Both the position numbers and the translations under genes were made by a program. Below the pieces are notes generated by a model. It did no database searches. It had not been told where the DNA came from and saw only the letters and a list, made by a program, of their open reading frames with translations. From positions 13,046,817-13,110,816 of the forward strand of contig NC_084806.1 of the NCBI RefSeq assembly GCF_963583255.1: a DNA stretch of 64,000 bases, read 5' to 3'. The stretch is from Pyrus communis (lineage: Eukaryota; Streptophyta; Magnoliopsida; Rosales; Rosaceae). Shown in pieces: positions 9,689 through 20,885 of the stretch (positions are counted from its first letter, which is position 1; every line of letters starts with the position of its first letter).

Positions 9689-11097
9689 ATGTCTTCTTCA
9701 ATGAGAGCGTATAAACAGTTGCAAGAGCAGCAGAAAAGGTTGTTGGCACAACAGGAAGAATTGGTCAATCTTGACCAAGGTGGAGGTGGAGATGAGGCAT
9801 TCGCAATGGAGGAGGATGAGGATGATCACCATAGAAGGCGGAGGGCCTCATATTCCTTCCGTGTCATGGAAGCTATGGGTCAGATAGCCAAACCCGAACG
9901 TGCGGCAAACATCGATAGAAGAAGGGAAAGACGAGGTAAAGATCTCTTGGAAGATTATTTTATTCCCAACAGCGTTTACCCTGATCATGTTTTTAGACGT
10001 CGTTTTAGAATGCAACGAAGTTTGTTCGCTAAAATCATGAGTGGTGTTTGCAACCATGATCCATATTTTATGCAAAAAGAGGATGCTTTTCATGTTCTAG
10101 GTCTTCTTCCTGAGCAAAAAATTACGGCTGCCTTGCGAATGCTTGCATATGGAGCATCTGCAGATCAAGTGGATGAGATCGCAAGGATGGGAAAAACAAC
10201 AGTTCTGAGTCCCTGATGCGGTTTTGCTCTGCAATTGAAGCCCTCTACACCAATGAGTACCTTTGGCAACCCACGACAAGGGACATGCGAAGGCTTCTGA
10301 GGAAGGGTGAGATGCGAGGCTTCCCTGGCATGATTGGAAGCATCGACTGCATGCACTGGACATGGAAAAACTGTCCAAGTGCATGGCAAGGAGCTTATGG
10401 CGACAGAAAAGGAGCCAAAAGCATCATTCTGGAAGCGGTGGCTTCTTTTGATACATGGATTTGGCATGCTTTTTTTGGTGTTCCAGGAGCTCAGAATGAC
10501 CTAAACGTCCTTGCCCAATCTCCAGTGTTTGACGAACTGCTACAAGGGCGTGGGCCGAGATGCACATATTGGGTTAATGGTAATAAATGCGAGGGACCAT
10601 ACTACCTTGCAGATGGTATTTACCCAAGGTGGTCAACATTTGTCAAAACAGTGCCACACCCACATAGTGAAAAAGAGAAGCACTTCGCAAAGTGTCAAGA
10701 AGGGTGTAGGAAGGATGTCGAGCGTTGTTTTGGTATCCTGCAAACTTGTTGGGCCATTATCAGGGCTGCAGCTAGAATGTTTGATGTCGAGGCTCTTCGA
10801 TCCATCATGATGACGTGTATTATTCTCCACAACATGATTGTTGAAAACGAGTATGATTATGATGCCGTCGATGAATACGAGCCGGATCCGATGAACAACT
10901 CAAGAACACAAATCTACTATGCTCATGACCGGACCGAAGATCCCGTGCAACACGAGCCGTTGGAACGCGATGGACGTTGTTACAATGAATTGATCGTTCA
11001 ACGATACACTTCATTGCAAAAGCCATACTGGCACATAGCCCGCCAGAATGACTTGATTGACCATCAGTGGAGATTGCACGAAGGCGAAGATAATTAA
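9689..11097 (+). pseudogene. Harbinger transposase (DDE_Tnp_4 / HARBI1-like), one frameshift
   Basis: The N-terminal frame (9689-10213) has a Gln-rich start, an acidic stretch, then the helix-turn-helix-like part ending in GASADQVDEIARMGKTT. The coding continues in another frame from about 10207 to 11097 with the catalytic part: GSIDCMHW (first Asp), YYLADGIYP (second Asp), RKDVERCFGILQ (Glu) and the HNMIVENE tail. A single-nucleotide deletion near 10206 explains the break. The enzyme would excise and integrate Harbinger elements together with the Myb-like partner. Apart from this lesion the sequence is well preserved. Confidence 0.92.
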
Positions 11098-11309
11098 AAT
11101 AAGGCTTGTGGTTGAAGAATAAAGTGTATTGTTTTTTAAGTAATCTTATTTAGTGTGTTTGCTTTTTTTTTTAAGTTTAAATGGTGAGGTTATGTAATTT
11201 TATTTGGTGTTTTAAGTTTAAATGGTGAGGTTATGTAATTTTAAGTTTAAATGGTGTTTTAAGTTTAAACGTAGTTTTATGTAATTTTATTTGGTGTTTT
11301 AAGTTTACA

Positions 11310-11500
11310 TAAGAAATTAAATAAAGTTCTAAAAATAAATAAGAAATTACATAAGAAATTAAATAAAAAATAAATAAGAAATTACATAAGAAATTAAATA
11401 AAGTTCTAAAAATTAATAAGAAATTACATAAGAAATTAAATAAAGTTCTAAAAATAAATAAGAAATTACATAAGAAATTAAATAAAGTAGTACAAATAAA
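11310..11500. repeat. AT-rich minisatellite inside the Harbinger element
   Basis: Four to five copies of a unit built on aagaaattacataagaaat, some with taaagttctaaaaat, between the two convergent transposon genes. Related units recur inside the accessory-gene intron at about 12290-12420, with tattgatg and tggaatgcat. Confidence 0.75.
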
Positions 11501-11507
11501 TGCGAAA

Positions 11508-12716
11508 TTATACAAAGTCTGTGGAGTTAGGATATGTGGTGCTAGGATCTTGGTTGCTAGGATTTCTGTAGCTGGAACCCCCTTGACTTGTTTCGGCATC
11601 TCTTGCACGCCTCCTTCGCACGACATCTCTTTTTTCTGATGTCCAAAAATATTTTGAATTCGGAGACAGTCCTACTAGAGACTTGTTCATAGTGTCACGA
11701 TCTGTTTGAGCCATCCTTTCTTCTCTAAGCATCTCATTCTCTCGATGAAGTGCTTCTCTAATCATCTCGTTCTCTCGATTAACTATTTCTCTTTGTCTCT
11801 CAGCCGCCGCATCACGAGCCTAAGTAGCTGCAATAATTGCTGCCATAGCAGCAGCTTTTTCCTCATCTCTAGCCTTTTCCCATGTCATGTTCAGTTCACC
11901 TTGACGAGTAAGTTCCTCCATATATTTAGTGTAGTCATTTTTGGAAGAACTACCTTTTTTCTTTGATGCCTTTTTACCTTGAGGCCTGAGGGACTGACGA
12001 GTCGGTTGGGTCTCTGGCACTTGTTCAGGCGTCCCTTCCGTGTCTTCAAATGTGTTGGCTTCTTGTTCGGTTGTGTCTGCTTCTGGCGAACTGTGTATAC
12101 CCATACCGTGCATGACAACTTCTGGACCGGTTGCCACAATTTTGTATCTAGGGCAATCTTTGACAATTTGCCAACATTCCCATTTGTTGAATGATTTGTT
12201 ATGGTTCTTTGCATTGTAGAATGCTTGTGCTTGTAGTGTCTATAAAAATACGGGTGTAACACAAATAAATAAATTAAAATATTGATGGACGTGGAATGCA
12301 TATAAATTACATAAGATATTACATAGAAATTACATAAAATATTGATGGGCGTGGAATGCATATTACATAAAAATTACATAAGAAATTAAATAAATTAAAA
12401 TATTGATGTGGGTGGAATGCATATAAATAAATAAATATATTGTTACCTCATCGGCTAAACTTGTCCCACTACGCAGATTACCAGAAGCATGAGAGAGGGC
12501 GTTTTTCCAACAAGTAAAGGATGCGTTGAGTTTTTTCCAACGACCTTGAAGACCTTGACTAGATCTGGCATCTTTTCCATGTACATCGCAAAACGATTTC
12601 GTAATTTTACTCCACATTTCTCACTTATCCATCTCATTACCTGTAATCGGGTCATGAGTAGTGCGAACCCAACATTCACACAACGTAACATCTTCACTGA
12701 GCTTCCACGAAGTCAT
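11508..12716 (-). pseudogene. Harbinger Myb/SANT-like accessory protein, two stops
   Basis: Exon 1 is 12716-12447 (90 codons), with the trihelix/Myb-like motif W-K-L-S-E-D and the RWKKLNASFTCWKNAL stretch. The intron (12446-12240) has GT-AG ends and minisatellite repeats. Exon 2 (12239-11508) runs from the KSFNKWECW motif through a Lys-rich stretch (KKASKKKGSSSK) to a C-terminal coiled coil rich in Glu, Arg and Met. In-frame stops occur at 12623-12621 (TGA) and 11822-11820 (TAG). This family normally brings the transposase to the nucleus and to transposon ends. Convergent to the transposase. Confidence 0.85.
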
Positions 12717-13396
12717 TTTTTTTCTCTCAAAGTGTACAAAATATTCAAATGTAGAAAGTGTAGAAAGTGTAGAAAATATTGAAATGTGGTGTAAGGTGGA
12801 AGATGAGGGTTAGGTATTTATAGAAGAAAAAAAATTAATTTTTTAAAATTTTTCTGTATTTTTTTTTAAAATTTGGACAATTTTTAATTAATTTTTAATA
12901 AATTTTAATGTTGTAATTAATCTGGACCGTTGGATTTGAAAAATAATCAAATCCAACAGCCAACGGTCAAATTTCTGACCGTTGGGCCTTTTTTTTTTTT
13001 TTTTTTTTTAATTTTTGGTGAAAAACATGTGGACCGTTGATCTGTGATCGGACGGTCCAATTTAAAAGTGAAATTTAAATTTTTTTTACCGTTGGAAATC
13101 CAACGGCCTACAAAAACTAGCCGTATTTCCAACGGCTCTGAGGAGGGCTGAGTCCACTTGCGCGACACGCGGGCCCCACCACCTGCAGACGCGGTCGGCT
13201 ACTCGCGAGGCGGAGCGCGTGTTGTGCACGCGCCAAGAAACGGACCGGCCTCTGGGTCAGTCCATTTTGGGCTGGGCTCTTGACTGGCACGGGCTGGGTG
13301 CCAGTCACTTTAGCGGGCTGGAGCAAATTGACTGCATGCCGGGCCATTTTCTTCACTTGGTGCCAGTCCATTTTGCACGGGCTGGACTTGCTCTTA

Positions 13397-13463
13397 CGTA
13401 GCTCAAGTATTTGGCGTTGTACCTTGATTGTAACACCACATACCTTGGCAATTCTGGCGCCAT
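13397..13463 (-). pseudogene. Amaranthin-lectin pseudogene, 5' end with start codon
   Basis: ATG at 13463-13461 on the minus strand opens a 22-codon stretch that reads as the start of an amaranthin domain (LPRYVVLQ and NAKYLSYV motifs). It stops at the TTA duplication of the Harbinger element and resumes at 8917. No signal peptide precedes the lectin domain, as usual for cytoplasmic amaranthin-like lectins. Confidence 0.75.
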
Positions 13464-15669
13464 ATATATATATTTTTTTTCTTTTTTTCTTTTGCTCTTT
13501 CTTACTCCTCACACTTCATAGTCCTCATGCTTCTTACTTCACTCTTACTTACTCTCACTTCTTCGTTCTTATGACTTTAGTTACAACTAGAAATAGTGCC
13601 CGCGCGCGCATTGCTGCGGGATTAGAAAATGTATGTTTCAAAAGGATAAAAGAATGTAAAGCACAATATATACAGATATTTAAAGAATGATCAAATTTGA
13701 ATCAAAGATGCAGAATGGTTTGTAGACAAAATGAGAATAAAGGGATTAAAATAGAAATAGAGGAAGAGCTTTTAGGACATTAGTAAACATAAAATCATCC
13801 TTAGATGCTTAAATAATAAAAATAAGTCAGTAACCATTGTTCCTACCATCTAACTTCTCCAAATTGTCACCTATCTTTCCAATAACTTCCTATCTTTAAA
13901 AGAAAAATTGCCATCTATCTTCAAATTCACAAACCAAAATAAATTATATTGTTTACTTTATCCAAGCACTGAGCTTTTAATAAAGAACACTAACCTCCAT
14001 TGGGACCAGAGAGTGCTCCACCATCACATGACTGAGTTTTATAAGATCCTCCATCTTCACAAAACATTCATAACTAAATTCATTAAAGGCTCAACATTCT
14101 ACACTGGAATACAATGCAATACGGCAAATTAGAAAGAACAAAACACAAAAAAAAATAGAGAAAAGGATACAGTTATGCATCGTTGGCAGCAACCAAATTG
14201 ACAATTGTAATTTTCCTCTGAGCCAAAAACAATGCAATCTCTGCAACAATCAGAGCTTTCCGCTGAGAACACAAAGAAACCTGCAACAATCAGCTCTGAA
14301 CAAAATGCATATGGATCCATCGTTGGCAAAACTGCGGTGCAAGCAAAATGTTTGCAACTTATTTTGTCAATTTTGATCTCCGATTCTGTCCACTCATTTT
14401 CAAATAAATTGGCATCTAAGGTAATACCATGAAGCAGCTGATTGACTAATCACCAAGAACGTCAAAAGTTTTTTTTCACTCACAACCAATGAAAAACCAT
14501 CTACTTCCTAATTGGGGAAACACTTCAAAAACCTAAAGTAATAATGAATTCGAATTTGAATCAGAAGGAAGCCACAATTGTTTTAAAACTCCTAATAAAT
14601 TTGATAACTCAGCTGACAGATTTTTTTCAAAGCCTTAAAATATGTAAGCAAAACTCTAAATACTCATCACTATTTACCAATAAAAAAATTCTTTATAATT
14701 TCAACTCACTATTTAATTCAAAGATTGATCCAATGAGATACCGTAGTTTTAGTTAAGTATCACTTAGAATAATAATTCCCTACACCGACAACTAATGTTA
14801 TTAGAGTAACTTACAAATTAATTATTTTTCTTCTCAATCAGTAGGTATACTAATTGAAATGACCAATGAAAACTTTTGAATATTCTAGTGATCAGTGTTT
14901 GCAAGGTGAATCCATCCACATAAACAGGAGGTGCTTACTCAAAGCAACATGGAGATGTTGTACACATCAGATATCTGATCTTCACCAAGTTGTCTGAAAA
15001 GAAAAGAAAAAAACAGTGAAATGTTATATATTACACCAAATTCATATGAACATTTCCAAGTAAATTCACACATAATTAATTTTAAAATAAACAAAGAACA
15101 TATTTCTTCTACAAAGTAATGTCACTCCTATTCCTAATGCAGATTACAAAGACAATTAACCGAATTTAACAAATTTAACAAATTGAATGAAACAATAAAG
15201 AATAACAAATGAGGATTTAAATATTTCCATGTGATCTGGAATAAGTGAAGAACCTCACATGATCCATCTGATCTTTCTTCTTCTTTTCTTGAAATGCTTA
15301 GAGGCAGCTTTAACCACCTTATTACAAACTTATCAAATTTTGAATACTTTATGAATTTAAGATCTTCAGTTTTAGTCTTACATTCATGGTTCCATATTCA
15401 TAGCAAATTCCAAAAATTTAATTAGATTTAACCAATACAGTCCTAAACCCATTTAATCTGAAAAATATAAAAAGAATTTTGTACATTACAAAATCAAATC
15501 AAATCATATAATCTCAAACATTTTATTCATACCTTTTTTATTTTGTCTTTATACCGATCACCAACAGCCTTTATATATTTTTACTCAATCTCTGAAGGTG
15601 AAGTTTTTTCAAAAACCTGCAATCATGACAAAAAAAAATATTTAATATCATACTCCATAACTCTATCCC

Positions 15670-15680
15670 CCCCCCCCCCG
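15670..15680. repeat. C homopolymer
   Basis: A run of 11 or so C in AT-rich DNA inside the probable Helitron. Confidence 0.8.
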
Positions 15681-16300
15681 TTGACTCCACCCTTCTGGTT
15701 AACTCTATCTATTGCCTAATCTTTGCAACTCGGCCATAACCTTCAAATGAAAAATCTATTTAACTAAAAACATCTTGCAGATGGTCTAAGAGCAGTCTGT
15801 ACTAATCAAGTTCTCTACACACCATTATCGCTCAGTTGATTCAAATCTTGAAGAAAAAAGGTGGGTTGCTAGATTCATACCTCTCCACCATCTTTAAGTG
15901 AATCCAAAATGTAAAACATCTTAATAATTCAAATTAAATAGAAAAAAAAAATTAAAATTTTGAAAGAACTTGAGCATCATACTTTCTTACTCAGAAATAG
16001 AGAGAAAAAAGAATTGGGGGAAATATTTGGAAATTTACCAGAGGGGTTTAGGTGGAGGCGCCGAGAGGAGGCGGTCGGCAAGGCAAATTGAAGCTCGAAG
16101 GACGGAGCTTCGACTCTCCGGTAGCGACGAGATCTAGGGTTTTTCCACAAAGACAGAGGGAAACCTAGATTGGGAAAATAGGGAGAGAAATAGAGACCTT
16201 GATTCAAAGAGATATGGTGAAGCTCTAAATCGAGCTATTTGGTGCAGAGAAGAGTAAGGGAGATGGGGAGAGCAGGAAATAAACAAAATAAGGAAAAGCT

Positions 16301-16452
16301 GATAATGGAGAGAAAACCGAAGCACCCAAAGAAATCGAAATCGGAGCGTGGCCTCGGAGGGCAAGGAAGTCATTTTGATAATGGAGAGAGAACCGAAGCA
16401 CCCAAAGAAATTGAAACCGGCGCGTGGACTCGAAGGGCAAGGAAGTTATTTT
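16301..16452. repeat. 76-bp tandem duplication
   Basis: Two copies starting gataatggagag at 16301 and 16377, differing at several bases. It lies inside the probable Helitron near its 5' end. Confidence 0.85.
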
Positions 16453-16658
16453 ACTGTAGAAAAGATGGCAAACAAGTGGCTTAACAAACGAATTGAGGGG
16501 CATTTTGGTCTGCACGCTGCCCTAGAACAGTACCACCAGAGTTTGGGTTTTAGTATATATAAATATGTACTACCTCATCTATTTATAGGCAAGGTTTTGC
16601 CAACTTACTCTTACCGATCGACTTGGGCTTTCTCTAATAACCACACAAATTTACAAAA

Positions 16659-16850
16659 TTCTAGGTCTTTTTACAAAAGATCTTAGATATTTTGTGCATG
16701 CATTTCACCGACAGATTCTAGGTCTTTCTACAAAAGATCTTAGATATTTTATGCAAAAGATCTTAGATAATTTATGCATGCATTCCACCGACATATTCTA
16801 GGTCTTTCTACAAAAGACCTTAGATATTTTATGCATGTATTCCACATGCT
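16659..16850. repeat. Degenerate tandem repeat, three copies
   Basis: Units begin attctaggtcttt at 16659, 16715 and 16795 and contain acaaaagatcttagatat and tgcatgcattcca. The middle unit is longer because aaaagatcttagat is repeated within it. No coding content. Confidence 0.85.
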
Positions 16851-17689
16851 TTTGCTAGAATTATCTAGCATTTGCATGAATCATCCATTGTGCTTGTGTT
16901 GCCTTTTCAACATGGGCTGGACCTGGTCCAAGACAAGATTACAATTCAACACTGTCACCATTCTAAATCTTTTTTCACGTTTACAGAACATTAAGTTTCA
17001 AACATTCTTACTCCAGGAATATCTTTTCAATTTTGGCATCATGACACACATGTTACTGTGTTCATTGCTTTGGACGGTTCGAAGTTGATCACCATAATAT
17101 AGTTGATTTCATAGGAATAGATGTGAGATGAAAAAATTCTTACTTCCAATCCTTGACTTCCTAGTTTAACTAAAGGGATTTGAAACTTTTCTTCCATCTT
17201 CAACTAATAAAAAATACTTGTGCAATAAAAAGCTAGACCAGCTAATGGCATCGCCATAACAGTTCACCTTCCGGTGTCGAAAAAACTACGTAGACATATT
17301 TAGCTATTGAATATACTAATGAAAGAGGGAACCCAATCCATAAAGTAACCTCTAGTCAACTCAAACTTATTCAAAACTCGACTCAAACTTGGGTTGGGTT
17401 CGACTAAGTTCGAGTTAGCCCGTATATGGAGACGACGTACAGCATGTTAACTGGCCCCAAACTTAGGCCTATCACACGAAGAAAATCCCCTAGGCCCAAT
17501 GATACTAAGTTGACCCAGCTGCTTACGTGGCCCGAGCGACGTGTCAAGGACGTATAGCCAATCGCCACGTATCAATCTCCGTTTTCACCGTCCCTCTTTC
17601 TTCTTCTCCGTCGTCTTCTTCTTCTTCAACTTCAAGCTGTCGTCATCGAGTTTGAATCTCTCAGACCCCAAAACTGAAAAGACAAAAAA
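16851..17689. other. Intergenic and promoter region of the p24 gene
   Basis: No gene seen. The last 170 bp before the p24 ATG hold several ACGT cores (acgtgg, acgtgtc, ccacgt at about 17525-17570) and a CT-rich 5' leader (ttcttcttctccgtcgtcttc, about 17600-17632). This is a plausible light- or stress-responsive housekeeping promoter, but only by motif. Confidence 0.45.
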
Positions 17690-20600
17690 ATGGAGGGAAG
17701 CGCGAAGGGTTTGATGCTGATTGGTCTTCTTCTAGTGAGCTTCTTCGGAAAGATCGCATCGCTATCGGTGACAGTGAACGATGTCGAATGCTTGTACGAG
17801 TATGTGCTCTACGAAGGCGACACCGTTTCGGGCAACTTCGTGGTCGTCGATCACGATATTTTCTGGGGCGCGGATCATCCTGGCCTCGACTTAATCGTGA
17901 GTTCTGTTTTTATCTTTTCACGTTTTATCCCCAAACCGCACTTGCATCGAAATTTTGCCAAATTGGGTTTTAGGGTTTATCCAGGGGACAAATTTTGGAG
18001 GGTTTTGTGAGTTGTGGAATGGATCTGCTTATAGATTGTAGATTTTAAATTGTTTGGTATTAAAATTTGTTAGAATTTTTTGAAGATATCGATTTTTGAA
18101 CTAAAATTGGTAATTGAAGCTGCAATCTTGATGCTTGTAAGTCAAAGCCAGTTCTGAAGACTATTTGATATTCTTAGTTTATTGGTTTCGAAAATTCAAA
18201 CCCCCGAATCGAAAATATTGATAACTAATAAGATTATTAAGCAAGGGTGTGCTATTTTTCAAGTGTTTGTAGCAGCATCAAGGAAGTAGAAATAGTTCGA
18301 GTAGGTGGGAACTGATGAGAACCCAGGGAAGGTCTTGGAGAAATTGTCAAAAATAGAGCTACATTGGCTGTCTGAATATCCCGCTAGAGTCTGTGCTTCA
18401 AAAAGAATAGAAGTAGTGGATCGTAATGGTGACGGTCACCAATCCTTACAGGTGTGCTTAGTAGGGAGAACCCGTTTCAGATAGTCATGCCTCTGTCCAT
18501 CTTGCACAAATTTTTTAAACAACCTTGTCTTTGATTTTAGTAAAACTACTGCTCAAGATTTCCACTTTGTTTCCTTCCTGGATTAATATTATTCTGTGGT
18601 AATTCATAAATTAGGTAAGTTAAAATTCAGTTTGGTTGTGTCATTCAAGTTGAAATTCATGTTAAATTTTATTATCCGAACCTTCAAAGTATTGCTAGAT
18701 TTATTTCAATAATACTACTGCATTAGACATATACTTGAGATGCTTTGTCTTATAACTTTTAGTTTAGATGTGGAGTGTAGGGGTTTGAACCATTGGGATG
18801 CTGAATGCATGTAGTACTTGGTAAATAGATTATGACAATGTGCATTAGGAACCAAAATGTGGTGTTATATGAAAATATCATTTATCTAATTTTATAAGAA
18901 TTATTAGTTTTCAGCTGCAAATAATTTGGATCTTATTACGTTTCACTGTTGGGTATGTTTATATCCACCCAGTTTTTCCATGGCAGCAATTTAAGTTCTT
19001 GCTTAAATAAAGGATTTTGACATTGGATAATTGGACCAAAAAGGGGTGAGGTTCTTGTTCGTAAGAACTAAGAACTCAAAAGAGTCGGTTCATTACATAC
19101 CTATTCTCTACTTTGTAGCTTGGGCACTATGACTTCTGTTTTCTCTAGCTTGGTATTGGTTGGTACTTGGGTATTGCATAAGAGTGTAGGAAATGGTATC
19201 TGGCTAGATTGGAGTTTAGCGAGCAGATTGTTCATGATTTTTGGTCTTTGGAAGGCAGTTTCGATATTTGTTTCATAGAGTTGGTGGGTTGAGAGGGATC
19301 ACCAAGCATTTGAAGGCATGCAACTCTCTTTCTGTAAATGGACCAAGAAGGATTATCTATCTTTCCTTCCTCTTCTAGAGATTTTGTTTTCTTAACATCC
19401 TTGATTTTTGTTATTGTATGCTTCTTGTCTGCATTGGCTGCACTTATTCTTTCAAATAAACTTTTACTTGATGAAAAAAATTCCTAATGGTTGTATTTTG
19501 TGCAGGTGACATCTCCTGGTGGTAATACGGTGCACACTTCGAAGGGAACATCTGGGGATAAGTTTGAGTTTAAAGCCCCAAGAAGTGGGATGTACAAATT
19601 TTGTTTCCACAATCCTTACTCAACACCAGAGACTGTTTCCTTTAACATTCATGTTGGACATATTCCCAATGAGCACAATATTGCAAAAGATGGTTTGTGA
19701 AATTCTCTGTCAATATGTTTCCATTGTGTTATTTTCTTTTCAAGTTTCGATATGCAATTTGAAGTAATTGTTGTCCTGAATGGCCAAAAGGAAAACACTT
19801 TTCCCCTCTGACTGTCAACTACTATGAATTGTTTGCTGAAGTATGTTAGTCTCAGTAACACATATGAGACTGATTTCAGTTTTATCTCTGCCCCCCTTAG
19901 ATTTTCTTTAACCTTTAGATGTTTGTTTGTTGCAGAGCATCTAGACCCTATAAATGTTAAAATTGCTGAGCTTAGAGAGGCGTTGGAATCAGTTACATTA
20001 GAGCAGAAGTACTTGAAAGCACGTGATGTTCGACATCGTCATAGTAAGTTTTGGTCTGTCTTTACCAAGAAAATTGTCAATGTTGCAGTCATGCTATATC
20101 ATTATAGTGTACTGCAATTAGATCCATGCCCTATTTGTTAACGGGACCCTTGCTCCCCACTTTGTGTGAGCGTATGGGAATTTCTTGAATTTTAATCCCT
20201 ATATGTCCTCATTACCATATGTATCTGTGTTTACAATATCTTCTGTTTGATTTGTTTATTATTCCCCTTGCAATTCTATACTCACATGTTATGATGCTAA
20301 TAGTAATACTTAGTTATGCTTTGATAAAACTGAAAATATATCTTTGCTGATAACTATCTACTAAAGGTGCAGTACTGTACAACCCGTGTTTAGCTAACTT
20401 TTCAAATATTAGTTCATTAGATCAAAATTTTCGACGGCTTATTTTAGGTATTAACTGAGATGGTGATAAAACATTGACTCATGTGCAAGTGTTAAAATTA
20501 ATGCTAGACCGATGTGGACTACTTGGTTACTTTTGTGATACTCCAATGTTGTTGATTGTGTGCATATGTTATGAAGTCAAGAACTCTCACGACAACCATT

Positions 20601-20885
20601 TTTCAGTGGCTACCCGCATATCAGTAACCTGCTTCTTGTTAGCTCATGCCAGTACTAAGTAACGAAATAATGCGGTGGATAATACATCCATGTTTTAGGA
20701 CCTGGTAACATGTTATGATTCTGATGACATACTTTTTTGTGCCTGCCACAGCAAACGAGAGCACAAGGAGACGGGTTGTGTTGTATACAGTGGCAGAGTA
20801 TCTTGCGCTGGCTGCTGCGAGTGCTTTACAAGTCGTATACATTCGCAAACTTTTCAGCAAATCGGTTGCATACAATCGGGTTTGA
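17690..20885 (+). CDS. Transmembrane emp24 domain protein, p24 beta type
   Basis: Four exons: 17690-17896, 19506-19692, 19936-20043 and 20752-20885. All introns are GT-AG; the CDS is 636 nt, 211 aa. A signal peptide (about aa 1-24, Leu/Ile-rich) is followed by a GOLD domain with its conserved Cys pair (in VECLYEY and KFCFHNP), a heptad-rich linker, a membrane span at about aa 177-198 and a short cytosolic tail (RKLFSKSVAYNRV). The length and tail fit plant p24-beta (p24beta3-like) cargo receptors. These cycle between ER and Golgi in COPI/COPII vesicles in hetero-oligomers with p24-delta. The first intron is long (1.6 kb). Nothing appears broken. Subfamily assignment is by memory of family features. 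Confidence 0.93.

Larger units (their letters stand above)
8921..13393. mobile_element. PIF/Harbinger DNA transposon, complete but mutated
   Basis: 4473 bp flanked by TTA duplications (8918-8920, 13394-13396). Terminal inverted repeats are GAGCAACTCCACCCC on the left and, reverse-complemented, GAGCAAGTCCAGCCC on the right. It carries both expected genes in convergent orientation: a DDE transposase (+) and a Myb/SANT-like accessory protein (-). Both are broken by a few point lesions. Subterminal DNA holds repeats: ACGTGTC-rich units at the left and short ccgttgga palindromes at about 12920-13140. It is inserted in codon ~23 of the lectin pseudogene. Confidence 0.93.
13587..16561 (-). mobile_element. 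Probable non-autonomous Helitron
   Basis: On the minus strand the 3' end shows a GC hairpin (cccgcagc...gcgcgggc, around 13598-13620), a short spacer and CTAG followed by a host T at 13586. The other end, near 16561, reads on the minus strand as an AT-rich start (tatatactaaaaccc) like plant Helitron 5' ends, but the exact TC could not be fixed. The 3 kb between has no Rep/helicase frame and looks like AT-rich intronic DNA. The last 300 bp contain a 76-bp tandem repeat. It lies 124 bp upstream of the lectin start codon. Confidence 0.55.
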
